This document shows positions 11,828-24,164 of a stretch of 64,000 bases of DNA, in pieces; the stretch's first letter is position 1, and every line of letters starts with the position of its first letter. The DNA is from Dipteronia dyeriana (taxonomy: Eukaryota > Streptophyta > Magnoliopsida > Sapindales > Sapindaceae). The DNA is taken from positions 69,310,687 through 69,374,686 of the forward strand of contig CM065295.1 in NCBI GenBank assembly GCA_032871835.1, written 5' to 3'. The notes beneath the pieces were generated by a model. That model ran no database searches. It was given only the letters and a program-made list of their open reading frames with translations, and was not told the DNA's origin. Made by a program: the position numbers and the translations under genes.

Positions 11828-11979
11828 CAAAGCAGTTTTCATCATATTTAGCGTGACTAAACTCATCAATGGTCACGTACACCAACATAACCAAATGACA
11901 TAGATCAATCATGGAAATTACCTGCCATGTGATCTATACATGTCTATTTCCAATTGGTCCTACTTTATTCTTTAGTGAG
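11828..11979 (-). repeat. Copia copy B, 3' LTR fragment (left part)
   Basis: Reverse complement of about 10635-10790 in the copy A LTR. It continues at 20174 once the Athila-like element is removed: the joined flanks follow the order of the uninterrupted copy A LTR. Confidence 0.8.
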
Positions 11980-12262
11980 TTATTAACACTAAAAAGTGTA
12001 TGTTTACTAAGGGATAACATCATCATTTTACACTTCTAATATGATTAATTCCCCAATTTAGACATAATTTCGTTCGTTCGTTCGTTCACTTAAATAAATG
12101 TGTTGTGTAGTAATCAGTGTATTTTTCTTTATATTTCAAAGGTAATTCGATCAAATTAGAATCATGGAGAAGTCAGATGGTAAAAAAAACATTGTTTTCA
12201 AGTTTAGAACGTCAAAAAACCTTAAGAAGACCACGAAGGGCATTTTCTTAAATTTGACTATT

Positions 12263-12390
12263 CACTGTTTACAGTTGACTTTTACTGTTCACAGTTGACT
12301 TTCACTGTTCACTCACGATGCGTTATTGTTCACTCTCGGATTCGTTACTGATCACTCATGGATGAGTTATTGTTCACTGTTACTGTTCAC
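12263..12390. repeat. CTGTTCAC/GTTGACTTT short repeats in the Athila-like LTR
   Basis: The words ACTGTTCAC and GTTGACTTT alternate imperfectly over about 130 bp upstream of the TATA box. The 3' LTR has the same block at 19270-19420 with a somewhat different arrangement. Confidence 0.8.
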
Positions 12391-12459
12391 TGATGACGTG
12401 GCGGAATGTGGACGCTCCATTCTAAATTCATCCGATGGTCAATTTTCATCCGTATTTTG

Positions 12460-12468
12460 TATAAATAG
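12460..12468 (+). promoter_or_regulatory. TATA box of the Athila-like 5' LTR
   Basis: TATAAATAG followed by a G/C-rich initiator region. The same word is present in the 3' LTR near 19489. Confidence 0.6.
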
Positions 12469-13139
12469 GGGGCCTCTCCCCCTTAATTTTGAGATTCTGA
12501 ATCCAAATCTGATGTTAGATTTGTGAAATTCTCTCTCTTTTGATCTCAAATTCTCAGTTTAAATAAAATAGCTATTTTCTAGTTAAATTATGTCTAGCTA
12601 ATTTTATATAGCTGGGGCCAAAGGTGTATGGAAAATATGATCCCATTTTGGTAAGATTATTATTTTTATGCTTTCTCTCCTCTGATCTTTGTAGAGTTTT
12701 TGACTCACTGTAGATAGACAGATATTGTCTAACACAGTGAGTACTTTTACCCATATCTATCAGAGAGTGGTTTATCCCCTCTAATCTTTGTAGAGTTTTT
12801 GACTCACTATAGACAAACAAATATTGTCTGGCACAATGAGTACTTTTACCCACATTTATTAGAGAGTGGTCAGTAGAGTGGAATACCATCCAAATAATCT
12901 GGACTAAATATTAATAATTGGATCATATTCGAAATACCAACAGTGGATTCTTTAGCCCCAGTATTAATTTTAATTGATTTACATTTTATAACAAGCTTAG
13001 TAATTAATTTAGATAATTAATTCTACAAGGACAAGTGAACAACCTCCCTGTAGTTCGACCCGGTCTTACTGGTTAATTTATTACTTTGACACTCTTATAC
13101 TTGAGAGTAGGAACACTTCTTTAGGACGTGTCAAGTTTT

Positions 13140-13156
13140 TGGCGCCGTTACCGGGG
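13140..13156 (+). other. Athila-like PBS (tRNA-Asp type)
   Basis: TGGCGCCGTTACCGGGG, seven bases after the LTR terminal CA. Confidence 0.85.
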
Positions 13157-13564
13157 AGGTAAGTCCGCCTTTTCTTTATAGAGGTAATTTTTTTATTTAT
13201 TATTTTTAACTTTTTTAACTTTTTTTTTTCTCTCTAATCTTCCTTGTTCATATTTTATATTCATTTGTTATCATTAATCACATTTTTGCATTTTAGTCAT
13301 TGTACTTTTTATTTGCATTTTAGCTTAGATCTAGTTTGCATTTGCATATAGGTCATTTTATTTTTTATTTTTACATATTAGTCCCTGTAATTATCATATT
13401 TTCACTTTAGTTCTTATATTTATAATTATTTACACTTTTACCCCAACACTTATGTATATTTGCATTTACACCCCTAGAATTTTGCATTTGTTATTTTTAC
13501 CATTTTTTCTTTTATTTTCTTCATTTTTGTGTATTTCGCTTCCATGAACCCTCATTAAATTTGT

Positions 13565-15100
13565 ATGAGACGTTGGTCTCGAACATCTAGTGGTAGATTA
13601 ATTAGAAGATCACAATCACACACATTCACTAACAACATGACTGAAAACCCACTTAGACATCCAGCAGGAAACCAAGCTGAAAACCTTTTAGACACCCTTG
13701 ACAACATATCTTAACACAGCAACCATCCGTCTTATGTTGACCATGACCAACACATTAACCCAAATCCACCTAGAACTCTTAGAGACTACATGAATCTCAC
13801 ACGTACTGGAGCACCTTCATGCATAGCTTTCCCACCATATGCAACACACTTTAATTTTAAACCAAGAATCATTCAACTTTTAACCAATTTTCACGGTATT
13901 GAATCTGAAAACCCATATTTGCATCTTAGGGAGTTTGAGGAAGTCTGTAACACTTGCACTGACCAAAATATTAGCATGGATATAATCAACCTTAAGTTTT
14001 TCCTTTTTTCCTTAAAAGATAAAGCTAAAACTTGTTTACAAAACCTTAGGTCAGGATCAATCCAAACTTGGAATGATATGCAACAACAGTTCTTAAAGAA
14101 ATTTTTCCCACCTCATAGAACAAACTCTCTTAAGAGGCAAATTACTTCATTTTCCCAAAAACCTGGGGAAACACTTTACCAATGTTAGGTTCAAAGAGTT
14201 GTTAAATGTCCGTCCACATCATAGTTTTGAAACATGGAGGATAGTGTCACATTTCTATGAGGGACTCACACCCCAAAGTAGACAAGTCATTGAAATGATG
14301 TTTAATGGGGAGTTCAGTGACAAAAATCCTGAAGAAGCACTTGACTTTCTTGACCACATCGCTGGAAATGCTCAATATTGGGACACCATTGGTTCCTATG
14401 AGTCCATGAGCAAACCACAACCATCTCCATCTAGTGGAGGCATTTACAATCTTAGGGAAGATCATGACCTTCAAGCTAGATTCGCATCCCTAGCTAGGAA
14501 AGTTGAAGCTTTAAAAGATTGCCCAACTTTGGGCCAAATTTGCCCAACTTTGCCAGCCATAAAAGATTGCCTTCATGAACAAGCCAATGTTTTGCACACT
14601 TTCAACAAGCCAAATTTCAACCCATATTCACAAACCTACAATCCTGGTTGGAGAAATCATCCAAACTTTAGTTGGAGAAACAACAATCAAGCCCAGTCTT
14701 CACAACCACCAGGTCCATCACATCCACAAACACACCAGAATTTCCAAAACCCTCAAAGTTATGCGCCTTATGTCCCACCATCTAGGAAAAACCTTGAAGA
14801 CACTTTAGACTCATTCATTGAGAAACAAGAATCCATTAACAGCCAAATTGCACAAACTTTGATAGATGTTAAAGATACTTTGGAAAAAATTGCTTCTACA
14901 CTCACTACACACGAAAAAGGTAAGTTTCCATCTCAACCACAACCAAATCCCAAGAGTCAGTCAAGTTCCTATGACAATAACCAACGCCCAGACCAAGTCA
15001 AATCAATCACCACTCTTAGTAGTAGTAAAGTCATCTAAAAACCTATTCTTGAATCTGGTAAAAATGATGATGAGTCATTTTCCTAGGGTAAGGAAGAGGT
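13565..15100 (+). pseudogene. Athila-like gag
   Basis: It starts at ATG 13565 (MRRWSRTSSG). A TAA near 13713 breaks the N-terminus. The conserved retrotransposon gag core runs from about 13790 to 14470 (FHGIESENPYLHLREFEEV, LKDKAKTCLQNL, QQFLKKFFP, HFYEGLTPQSRQ). A stop and small deletion at 14186-14199 replace the usual W-x-R/K-F-K-E-L-L link, shifting the frame. The tail (14500-15038) is Asn/Gln/Pro-rich with coiled-coil-like helices. No zinc knuckle is seen, as is usual for this lineage. Confidence 0.85.
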
Positions 15101-15204
15101 TGATGAAACCACTATTAACGAAGAAATAATTGAATCCCCATCTACACTTTCATATCCTCTGGCTCTTAAAAATTCACAGAAATTGATGCATCCCCCAGAG
15201 ATTT

Positions 15205-15822
15205 TTGAAAATTTTCAAACAGGTAAAGATCAATATCCCTTTGTTGGACGCAATCAAACAAGTACCTTCCTATGCCAAATTTTTAAAGGATCTGTGCACT
15301 GTGAAAAGGAAACATCAGGTAAGAAAGAAAGCCTTTATGGCTGAACAGGTAAGTTCCATTCTTTGGAACAAAAATGTTTTGAAATATAAATATCCTGGTT
15401 GTCCTACTATTTCTTGCATAATCGGAAACTGTAAAATTGAGCATGCTTTACTTGACCTAGGTGCTAGTGTAAATTTGCTCCCATACTCAGTTTATCAGCT
15501 ACTTAAACTTGGTGAGTTAAAGACGACTTCAACCACACTTTGTCTTGCCGATAAGTCAATTAAAATACCAAAAGGAATAATGGAAGATGTGCTAGTACAA
15601 GTCGAAAAATTTATATACCCAGTAGATTTTCTTGTCTTGGAAACACAACCTGTTGTTAATGAGCATAAATCAATTCCTGTTATATTGGGCCGGTCATTTT
15701 TGGCTACTGCTAATGCCTTGATTAATTACAGGAATAGAATAATGGAAATATGGAAATTAAGCTTAATGTTTTCAACATGTCTAAGGAACCATTTGATGAT
15801 GAAAATAAAGATGAAGATGTAG
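15205..15822 (+). pseudogene. Athila-like aspartic protease region
   Basis: The motif ALLDLGASVNLLPYSVY (about codons 80-96) holds the catalytic-type D in the D-L-G-A-S form usual for Athila proteases. It is followed by VILGRSFLATANALI, the second conserved block. This 205-codon piece is open but separated from gag and RT by stops and frame changes. Confidence 0.85.
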
Positions 15823-15911
15823 ACATTATTGAAACCATTGTTGAAGATCATGTTCAAAAGGATTCTTTTAACTCATCTGAATTTTGTTTGATCAATTCAC
15901 CTGAGTGAAAC

Positions 15912-17560
15912 ATGCATTCACATCTTGATGATTTTTTAGAGGTTGTCGAAGAAGAAGGAGACACTTCAGGTTTTGAAGAATTGGAACAAACAGATGACGT
16001 GCCAGAAGAAAAAGCACCTCAACTAGATTTGAAGCCCTTACCAGAAGGACTTAAATATGCTTACCTTAGAGACAACCAGACTTACCCAGTGGTAATCTCT
16101 TCTAACCTCACAGAAGAGCAAGAAGGTAAGTTGTTACATGTTTTAAAGAAAAATAAGAATGCAATTGGTTGGACTTTGAAAGATTTGAAAGGTATTAACC
16201 CATTGATTTGTTCACATCGAATAAATTTAGAGGAAAATGCTAAAACATATCGACAACCCCAAAGAAGACTTAACCCACACATGAAAGAAGTTGTCAAGAC
16301 TGAAGTCCTTAAATTACTTGACGTGGGAATTATCTACCATATCTCTGATAGTAAGTGGGTGAGTCCTACACAAGTTGTGCCAAAAAAATCTGGAATCACT
16401 GTTGTTAAAAATGAAAAGGGTGAGTTAATTCCAACTCGTGTTCCATCTAGTTGGCGCATGTGCATTGATTATAGAAAATTAAATTATGCCACTAGAAAAG
16501 ATCATTTTCCCCTTCCATTCCTTGACCAAATTTTAGACAGAGTAGCAGGACATCCCTACTACTACTTCCTTGATGGGTATTCATGATATTATCAAATTTC
16601 CATTGCATTAGAAGACCAAGAAAAGACCACATTCACATGTCTTTTTGGAACCTTTGCATTTAGAAAAATGCAATTTGGTTTATGTAATGCTCCAGCCACA
16701 TTTCAACGATGTATGCTAAGCATTTTTAGTGACATGATTGAACATTGTTTAGAGGTCTTTATGGATAATTTAACTGTGTTTGGGAATTCTTTTGATAATT
16801 GTCTTAATAACTTGGATAGAGTCTTGAAACGTTGCATAGAAAAAGGACTTGTGCTTAACTGGGAAAAATGTCATTATATGACCACGTCTGGAATTGTTTT
16901 GGGTCATGTTGTGTCATCAAAAGGTATCGAGGTTGATAAGGTAAAAATTGAAGTCATTTCAAAGTTACCATCACCACAAACAGTCAAAGATGTGCGGTCA
17001 TTTTTAGGGCATGCAGGATTTTATAGGAGGTTTATTAAAGATTTCAGTGTCATATCTAAACCACTTTGTAACCTCTTATTAAAATATGCAAAATTTGAAT
17101 GGACACGAGAGTGTGAAGAGTCTTTTAAAAAGATAATTGACCTTTTAAAGTCTACTCCTATCATGCAATCTCCTGATTGGTCATTGCCTTTTAAATTGAT
17201 GTGTGATGCGAGTGATTTTGTTGTTGGGGCTGTCTTAGGATAAATAAGAGAAGTATTTAATGTCTAAAAAGGATGCAAAGCCAAGATTGATTCGTTGGAT
17301 TTTGTTGCTACAACAATTCAAACTCACAATCAAGGACAAAAAGGGTGCTGAAAATGTCGTTGCAGATCATTTATCACGACTCACCGCTGAGTCGTCATTT
17401 GATAAAACACCCATCAATGATTCTTTTCTTGATGATCTTTTATTCTCTATCACAACATGCACAATATAGTCTTGGTAATCTGACTTTCAAAGACCCTGTT
17501 TGCCAATTTATAAGAAAATTGGATGGGAAGCATATCCCTAACCCATAGAAGGCGTTGAAG
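15912..17560 (+). pseudogene. Athila-like reverse transcriptase with deleted RNase H
   Basis: RT blocks are in order: PEGLKYAYL, WVSPTQVVPKKSG, WRMCIDYRKLN, DHFPLPFLDQ, a TGA at 16584-16586, then FGLCNAPATFQRCM, the catalytic region EVFMDNLTVFG (the usual FMDD is FMDN), and FLGHAGFYRRFIKDFS. After AVLG (17240) the RNase H centre is missing. The frame resumes at KKDAKPRLIRWILLLQ and ENVVADHLSRL (17265-17385), the end of that domain. The next recognisable text is 3' non-coding, so integrase is absent. Confidence 0.9.
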
Positions 17561-19001
17561 CCATTTCTAGATATAAAACCAGAGGAAGATGTGAGCCACA
17601 ATCACAACTACCAGTAAATATCCTTTTGTTTTTATTATTTTTTATCATCTTTATCTCGGCTTCAAGTCCTCATGAGCTGATTGACCAGTTACAAGCTTTC
17701 AATTATGAGTCAGATCCTTCAACCTCCAAAATTGATTGGCCCACTGATGAAGAGAACAAGAAACGCATAATTGATCTGAATCTCAATTTGTTATTGTCCC
17801 ATGGTTTTTATGCATTTTATTTTCCTTTATTTTGTATTTCTTTTGTTGTTTTGCAGGATTTTGTTGTCTTTCATGTTGTTCAGGTGATATCTTATAAACC
17901 TTAACTCTTTCTAAAGACATTGGGGACAATGTCTCATTCTGGTTGGGGGGAGGGGATAGTTGATTCAATAACTTTTTTTTTTTCAAAAAAAATAAATAAA
18001 TAGCCCTTGACCATTTTTTTTTGTAAAGATGGCCGAGTAAGGAGATCTTTTAGATACTTCTGAGACGCATCTTTGTAGTTCTGATACATTTTTTCCCTCT
18101 CTTCTGACTATTCAAATTTATAAACTCTCCATTGTGATATCATTGACTAATCCTTTTGTTCATTAAGTCATCTTGAGAAATTTTTCGAACTATTCTAGAC
18201 ACACACGCACATTGACACTTGATTATGTGCAGTAAGTTGAGATTTTACGATATTGAGTTCTGAAACATCATTCAAGGGTAACAACCAAAGGCAGTGGTTT
18301 TGTTTAAAAATTCATATAGTAATAATAATAATAATTTTGTGTGTTGTGACCAAAACTCTTACTTAGTATCCGGGCCTCATGCCTCAGTAAGTATAGAGTG
18401 TTCGCGTAAAACGGTGGAGTCTTGATAAGAATAAAGTGCAATTCTGTAGCCTCTTTAACTCGAGCAATTAAGTCTGAGGGGTGCTTTAACACCTAATGCC
18501 CTAAGACCAACTGGTTTGGGAGTCATTGACCCAAAGCTCGTTACACGGGTTAAAGAGAAAGCTTAAGGGAATTGTACTAAAAAAAACATCTGCAATCCGA
18601 GTAATTAAGCCTGTATGAGTGTTTTAACACTTAATGCCCTAAAACCAACTGGTTTGGGAGTCATTGGCCTAAAGCTCGCTACATGGATTAAAGATGGAAT
18701 GCTTGTTTCCAATTTTGTTGTATTAAAAAAAAAAGAATAAAAATGTTGCCTAAGGAAAAAGCTCTGGTGAGATTTCAGAATGAAAATGTTGTTTGATTTC
18801 AATTGAATCTCATAGTTATCTTGTTGATCTTTATTGAGCACAAGAAAGTTTGATTGATAACTCAATTGATGACTGATTATCAAATGGTGAGAAAAGAGGT
18901 ATGGGAGAGTTTATCTATTTGGTAGTTTAGAGATTTGAATTTGAGTTTTTACTATTTTCGCTTTAATTGCTAGGGACTAGCAATAAGCTGGTTGCGGGGT
19001 G
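17561..19001 (+). other. Athila-like 3' untranslated region
   Basis: It contains the lineage-typical GACATTGGGGACAATGTCTC with a G-rich stretch (17925-17955). Then come an imperfect direct repeat (18462-18560 and 18595-18695, with shared CAACTGGTTTGGGAGTCATT) and a polypurine-like TTGCGGGGTG just before the 3' LTR at 19002. No convincing gene. Confidence 0.6.
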
Positions 19002-20173
19002 TGATTAACACTGAAAAGTGTATGTTTACTAAGGGATAACATCATCATTTTACACTTTCAATATGATTAAGTCCCCAATTTAGACATAATTTTGTTCGTT
19101 CGCTTAAATAAATGTGGTGTGTAGTAATCAGTGTATTTTTCTTTGTATTTCATAGGTAATTCGATCAAATTAGAATCATTGAAAAGTCAGATGGCAAAAC
19201 AAACATCGTTTTCAAGTTTAGAATGTCAAAAAACCTTAAGAAGACCACGAAGGGCATTTTCATAATTTTGACTATTCACTGTTCACTGTTCACTGTTGAC
19301 TTTCACTGTTCATATTTGACTTTTACTGTTCAAAGTTGACTTTCACTGTTCACTCACGATGCGCTATTGTTCACTCTCGGATTCATTACTGTTCACTCAT
19401 GGAGGGGTTATTGTTCACTGATGACGTGGCGGAATATGGACTCTCCATTCTAAATTCATCTGATGGTCAATTTTCATCCGTATTTTGTATAAATAGGGGG
19501 CCTCTCCCCCCTAATTTTGAGATTCTGAATCCAAATCTGATGTTAGATTTGTGAAATTCTCTCTCTTTTATTCTCAAATTCTCAGTTTAAATAAAATAGC
19601 TATTTTCTAGTTAAATTATGTCTGGCTAATTTTATATAGCCGGGGCCAAATATGTGATACTGTTGGTATGGAAAAAATTATCCCATTTTGGTAAGTTTAT
19701 TATTTTTATGCTTTCTCCCCTCTGATCTTTTTGGAGTTTTTGACTCACTATAGATAGACAGATATTGTCTAGCACAGTGAGTACTTTTACCCATATCTAT
19801 CAGAGAGTGGTTTATCCCCTCTAATCTTTGTGGAGTTTTTGACTCACTATAGACAGACAAATATTGTCTGGCACAATGAGTACTTTTACCCACATCTATT
19901 AGAGAGTGGTCAGTGGAGTGGAATACCATCCCAATAATATGGACTAAATATTCATAATTTGATCATATTCGAAATACCAACATTGGATCCCTTAGCCCCG
20001 GTATTAATTTTAATTGATTTACATTATATAACAAGCTTAGTAATTAATTTAGATAATTAATTCTACAAGGACAAGTGAATAACCTCCCTGTGGTTCGATC
20101 CGGTCTTACCGGTTAATCTATTACTTTGACACTCTTATACTTGAGAGTAGGAACACTTCTTTAGGACATGTCA
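19002..20173 (+). repeat. Athila-like 3' LTR
   Basis: TGATTAACAC...GGACATGTCA, 1172 bp, colinear with the 5' LTR. The repeat region at 19270-19420 differs in length from the 5' copy. Confidence 0.93.
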
Positions 20174-20296
20174 GTGAGATCAATACTTCATTTCTGATCA
20201 GAAAAAAATCCAAATGCATAAGTATGTCCAAAATCAAACATAAAGCAATAAAATACAAAATGATACAAACTCCTACTATAATGTGATATCTTTACA
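20174..20296 (-). repeat. Copia copy B, 3' LTR fragment (right part)
   Basis: On the minus strand this is the first part of the LTR, starting TGTAAAGATATCACATTATAG, like the copy A LTR start at 10471. Its left edge is the GTGAG duplication of the Athila-like insertion. Confidence 0.85.
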
Positions 20297-22165
20297 CAAA
20301 ATATCACGCATATGAGCAGTGTGCTCATAAAAGATCTTGGGTGGTAATCCTTTTGTAAGCGGATCCGTTATCATGGAGTTTGTCTCATGTGCTCTATGGA
20401 TATCTGTCCACTCTGCACTCTCTTCTTCATAACTAGGAACTTAATGTTAATATGATTTGACCTAAATGAGCTCATGTTTTTGTTAGAATATAACACTGCT
20501 GACTCATTATCAAAATATAGTTTGAGTGGTCTTTCAACGCCCTCCAGAGTGCGCAGCCCAGTGATAAAATTCTGTAGCCATATTCCATGGTTGGATGCCT
20601 CATAGCATGCTACAAACTCTACTGTCATGGTTGAAGAAGCTATGAGTGTCTGTTTGACACTCCTTTAAGAAATAGCTCCACCAGTCAATAAGTATATGTA
20701 GCTTGATGTGGATCTTCTAATGTATTGGCATCCAGCATAATCGGAGTCGGAATACCTTATAATCTCCAACTGATCCAATCCCTATATGTGAGCATGTGAT
20801 CTTTTGTTCTCTACATATACCTTATAACTTGCTTGGTTGTTTTCTAATGATCTATCCCAATGTTACTTAAATATTTGTCTAACATACCAACAATGTACTC
20901 AATATCAAGAAGCATACACACTTGAGTATACATTTGTCTCCTTACAACTGATGTATCGGGAATCTTTTGCATTTCATTAACTTCAAGGTTATTTTTAGGG
21001 CATTGGCTGAGACTGAACTTGTCTCCTTTAGCCACAGGGGTGTCACATGGGTTGCTATTCTGTATGCCAAACCTCTTGAGTACATTGTCGATATAGTACC
21101 TTCGAGATAATCCAAGAATACCCTGAGTGCGATCTCGTTGTATCTGGATCCCTAATACAAAAGAGGCGTCACCAAGATCTTTCATCTTAAAATTCTTTGA
21201 TAGAAATCTCTTGGTTTCGTGCAACATGCCTACAGCATTTGTGGCAAGCAGTATGTCATTGACATATAAAACAAGGAATATGTGCTTACTCCAACTGAAT
21301 TTGTGATACACACAATTATCAACAGTGTTTGTCTCGAAACCAAACAATCTCATCACATGATAAAACATGTGGTACCACTGACGGGAAGCTTGCTCGAGTC
21401 CATAGGTGGACTTTGTCAATTAATTGTTTCATCAATGTCACCATTGAGAAACACCGTCTTGACATCCATTTGATGAAGGTTAAGGTCAAAATGTGCAATA
21501 AGTGCCAAGGTTGTCCTAAAAGAGTCTTTCGTCAAAACCAGAGAGAAAATCTCTTTAAAGTCAATCCCTTCCTTTTGGATAAAGCCTTTAGCTATAAGAC
21601 GAGCCTTATACCTCTTCACATTGCCTTTCGAATCCTTTTTGGTTTTAAATATCCATTTACAACTAATGGGCTTCACATCTTCTGGTAATGGGATAAGTTA
21701 ACAAACCTTATTGTCCTGCATAAACTTATACTCTTCATTCATGGCATTAATCCATTTTTAAGAGTTGGAACCCTGCACAGCTTGATGTAAGTTGATTGGA
21801 TCATCTTCCAGTATTCCATTGTCTTCCTCATGTTCCTCGAGAAATACAAAAAAATAGTCTGGAATAACATTTCTCCTTTCTCTAGTGGATCGCCTTAATG
21901 ACACTAGTTCTTGAGGTTGTTGAGTTTATTTCTTAGGAACAATTACCTCACCTTGAATGGGGGTTTGTTCAACATGGTTGAGGATCTGAATTCGTTTGTT
22001 GATCAATGACATGTATAGAAACTTACACATCGTCAAAAGCGATCGTAGGAATCGAAACTAATTTCTCCTTAAAGAAAATGTCTCTAACCTTATTTATCCC
22101 CCTAAACTCAACATTCTTAAAAAATGTTGCAGTTCCCATCTCAAATATGTAGAACACACAACATT
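20297..22165 (-). pseudogene. Ty1/copia RT-RNase H remnant (copy B)
   Basis: Minus-strand counterpart of 8630-10470. Motifs from right to left: VRDIFFKEKLVSIPTIAFDD (about 22080), KPISCKWIFKTKKDSKG (21670), HQMDVKTVFLNGDIDETIN (21440), STYGLEQASRQWYHMF (21410), IFLVLYVNDILLATN (21270; YVDD is YVND), MKDLGDASFVLGIQIQRDR, and RNase H EFVACYEASNHGIWLQNF (20610). Stops at about 21418, 20843 and elsewhere. Its right edge is fused to a gypsy RT at about 22155-22170. Confidence 0.87.
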
Positions 22166-22366
22166 TGCCGAATATGTTGAATATGCAGCTCAGGATTTAC
22201 ACTATAAATCAAGATATCATCGAAATATACGACGACAAACTTACCAATAAATGATCGAAGGGCTTGGTTCATTACTCTCATGAAGGTGCTCGGCGCGTTC
22301 GACAACCCAAAAGGTATGACTAGCCACTCATATAAACCCTCTCGCGTTTTAAAAGCTGTCTTTCAT
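22165..22366 (-). pseudogene. Gypsy RT fragment
   Basis: It reads [36 protein letters not shown]..., then [12 protein letters not shown], with the YFDD-type catalytic block intact in sequence. It starts directly after the end of the gag-protease frame, so the first part of RT is missing. It ends in HIRQMLCVL, where the sequence becomes copia. Confidence 0.85.
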
Positions 22367-24127
22367 TCATCTCCAGGTCGAATCCGAATCTGATGATACC
22401 CACTCTTCCGAAACTTCACATTCAGCACTTGCCTCTTTTCCCACCAACACATTCACCGTTTCCAATCCCTTTACCTCTAACTCGAATTTCGCATAGGACA
22501 GTAAGTTGGTGTTATCTCCATGCGACTTCGTCTTCTCTAAAGGTTTGCTGGGCAGTAACACAATCTTAGTTTCCTGAAAAATAAAAGAATAAGTATTTTT
22601 GAACCCATCATGATGAACCCTTCTGTCATATTGCCATGGTCTCCCTAATAACATGTGACATGCGTCCATATTCACTACGTCACACCACATCTGATCTTTG
22701 TAGTTGGATCCTATAGAAAACGAGATCAATGCCTGTTGTGACATGGTTACCTCGCCTTTTTTTTGCAGCCATGCTAGCCTATAAGGTTTTGGATGTTTTT
22801 CAGTCTTTACCCCTAATTTTTGCACCGCCTCGGCTGACACAATATTCTCACAACTTCCACCATCTATTACAAATCGACACACCTTACCAAGAATGGTACA
22901 AGTAGACTGAAATACGTTATTTCGAAGCCAATCTCCTTCTTCAATCCTCGGCGCCAAACGGGTACGTCGCAACATTAGCATTGTTCCAGTGTCGCCATCT
23001 ACCAATTCCTCACTCGCCACTTCCTCCGTAACTGATTGTGGGTCGCCATCACCTATTTCTGCATCTTCCTTGTTAAATTCTGCCGGATCAATAAACAATA
23101 CCTTCTTGGTTGGCCTCTGACACTCAGACAACCTGTGACCCGTTTCTCCACATCCGAGACACCAAAATCCGTATGTGGTTGCCCTGGGGGTAGGAACGCT
23201 ATTTGTTGGGTTTCGTTGTCCAGAATTAGAACTGCCACTAGCACTAACACCGGACCGATTCCCAGTATTTTCGCTGGTACTACTTGCCCAATTTTGACTG
23301 CTCGGACCTCCTCTAAACTTCAAAAACTATCCGCTACTAGATTTTCGAGACAACGTCTTCTCCAATTGTAAAGCTCTCTGATGTGCCTCTGTCACTGTTA
23401 CTGGATCAAAAAGATAAATCATGTCAAGGATTGCGTTCGCAATCCGCCACAGTAGCTCGACACCAACTGGTCTTGTGTCTCTTGAATCTCGTTTCGCACC
23501 AACAATTGATAGAACTCCGTGGTATATTCATCAACAGACCTCATGCCTTGATGCAAATTCTGTAATCTCTGATGCATCAACCTCTGAAAATTATAGGGTA
23601 GAAACTCAGCACATAACTTTCGTTTCATCTTCTCCCAGTCAAAAATCTTGGGCTCTCCCGAACGATTCCTATTGAGTTTAAGCTGCTGCTGCTCGACCCC
23701 GGAGTCTCGTAGCCACCAATGCCACTTTCTCTTTCTCAGGAACTCTCTTGAATTCTAGGATTTCTTCAACAATTCTGATACACTCCAGAAACTCCTCCAG
23801 CTGCATGCTCCCGTGAAATTCTGGATTCTCTGTTTACATCCCTAACTCCCAACGCCTGACGTCTTCAACTTTGTCATCAGTCCTAACATCAGTCGCAGGC
23901 GCCCAGTGTCGGCGTTGTGGATACTCTTCCTCTCTGTTGCTTTCTTCCCCTTCATCACTGTCACCACCAGTTTCAAGATTCAGGTTCTGAAAAGGGTTTT
24001 GGTTGGCCCTCATCGTCGCAAGCTGCTCCGTTAATTGCGTAACCTGTCGCTCCAACTGCGCCATATGGTCACGTTCGATGGCTTCTTCTAAGAGGATCTG
24101 GTGTTGTGGGCGTCTTCTCGGCGGCAT
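22367..24127 (-). pseudogene. Gypsy gag and protease
   Basis: The start MPPRRRPQHQ (24127) is followed by a Gln-rich coiled coil (LERQVTQLTEQLATM) and an acidic stretch. Then come frameshifted gag core pieces with FDWEKMKRKLCAEFLP, LHQGMRSVDEYTTEFYQL (23419-23628), a TAG near 23330, and an open 318-codon tract (23323-22367). That tract holds the CCHC knuckle CLGCGETGHRLSEC and the protease motif FVIDGGSCENIVS, then GRPWQYDRRV. The D-G-G-S form is typical of chromoviral proteases. Confidence 0.85.
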
Positions 24128-24148
24128 GTTGATGTCCCGAACGAACCA

Positions 24149-24162
24149 CGCTCTGATACCAA
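24149..24162 (-). other. Gypsy PBS
   Basis: On the minus strand TTTGGTATCAGAGC, directly after the LTR terminal CA. Confidence 0.8.
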
Positions 24163-24164
24163 AC

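Larger units (their letters stand above)
11980..13133 (+). repeat. Athila-like 5' LTR
   Basis: It starts TTATTAACAC (the partner LTR has TGATTAACAC, so the terminal TG is mutated here) and ends GGACGTGTCA. It contains a run of CTGTTCAC-type repeats (12263-12390) and TATAAATAG at 12460-12468. Confidence 0.92.
11980..20173 (+). mobile_element. Athila-like Ty3/gypsy retrotransposon, complete ends, defective inside
   Basis: It has two 1.15-1.17-kb LTRs, the PBS TGGCGCCGTTACCGGGG (tRNA-Asp type, usual in Athila/Calypso/Cyclops), gag, protease, RT and a long 3' untranslated region. A 5-bp target duplication GTGAG flanks it (11975-11979 and 20174-20178). It was inserted in a minus-strand copia LTR. 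Most of RNase H and all recognisable integrase are missing, gag has stops, and the RT catalytic pair is mutated. It cannot be autonomous now. Confidence 0.93.
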
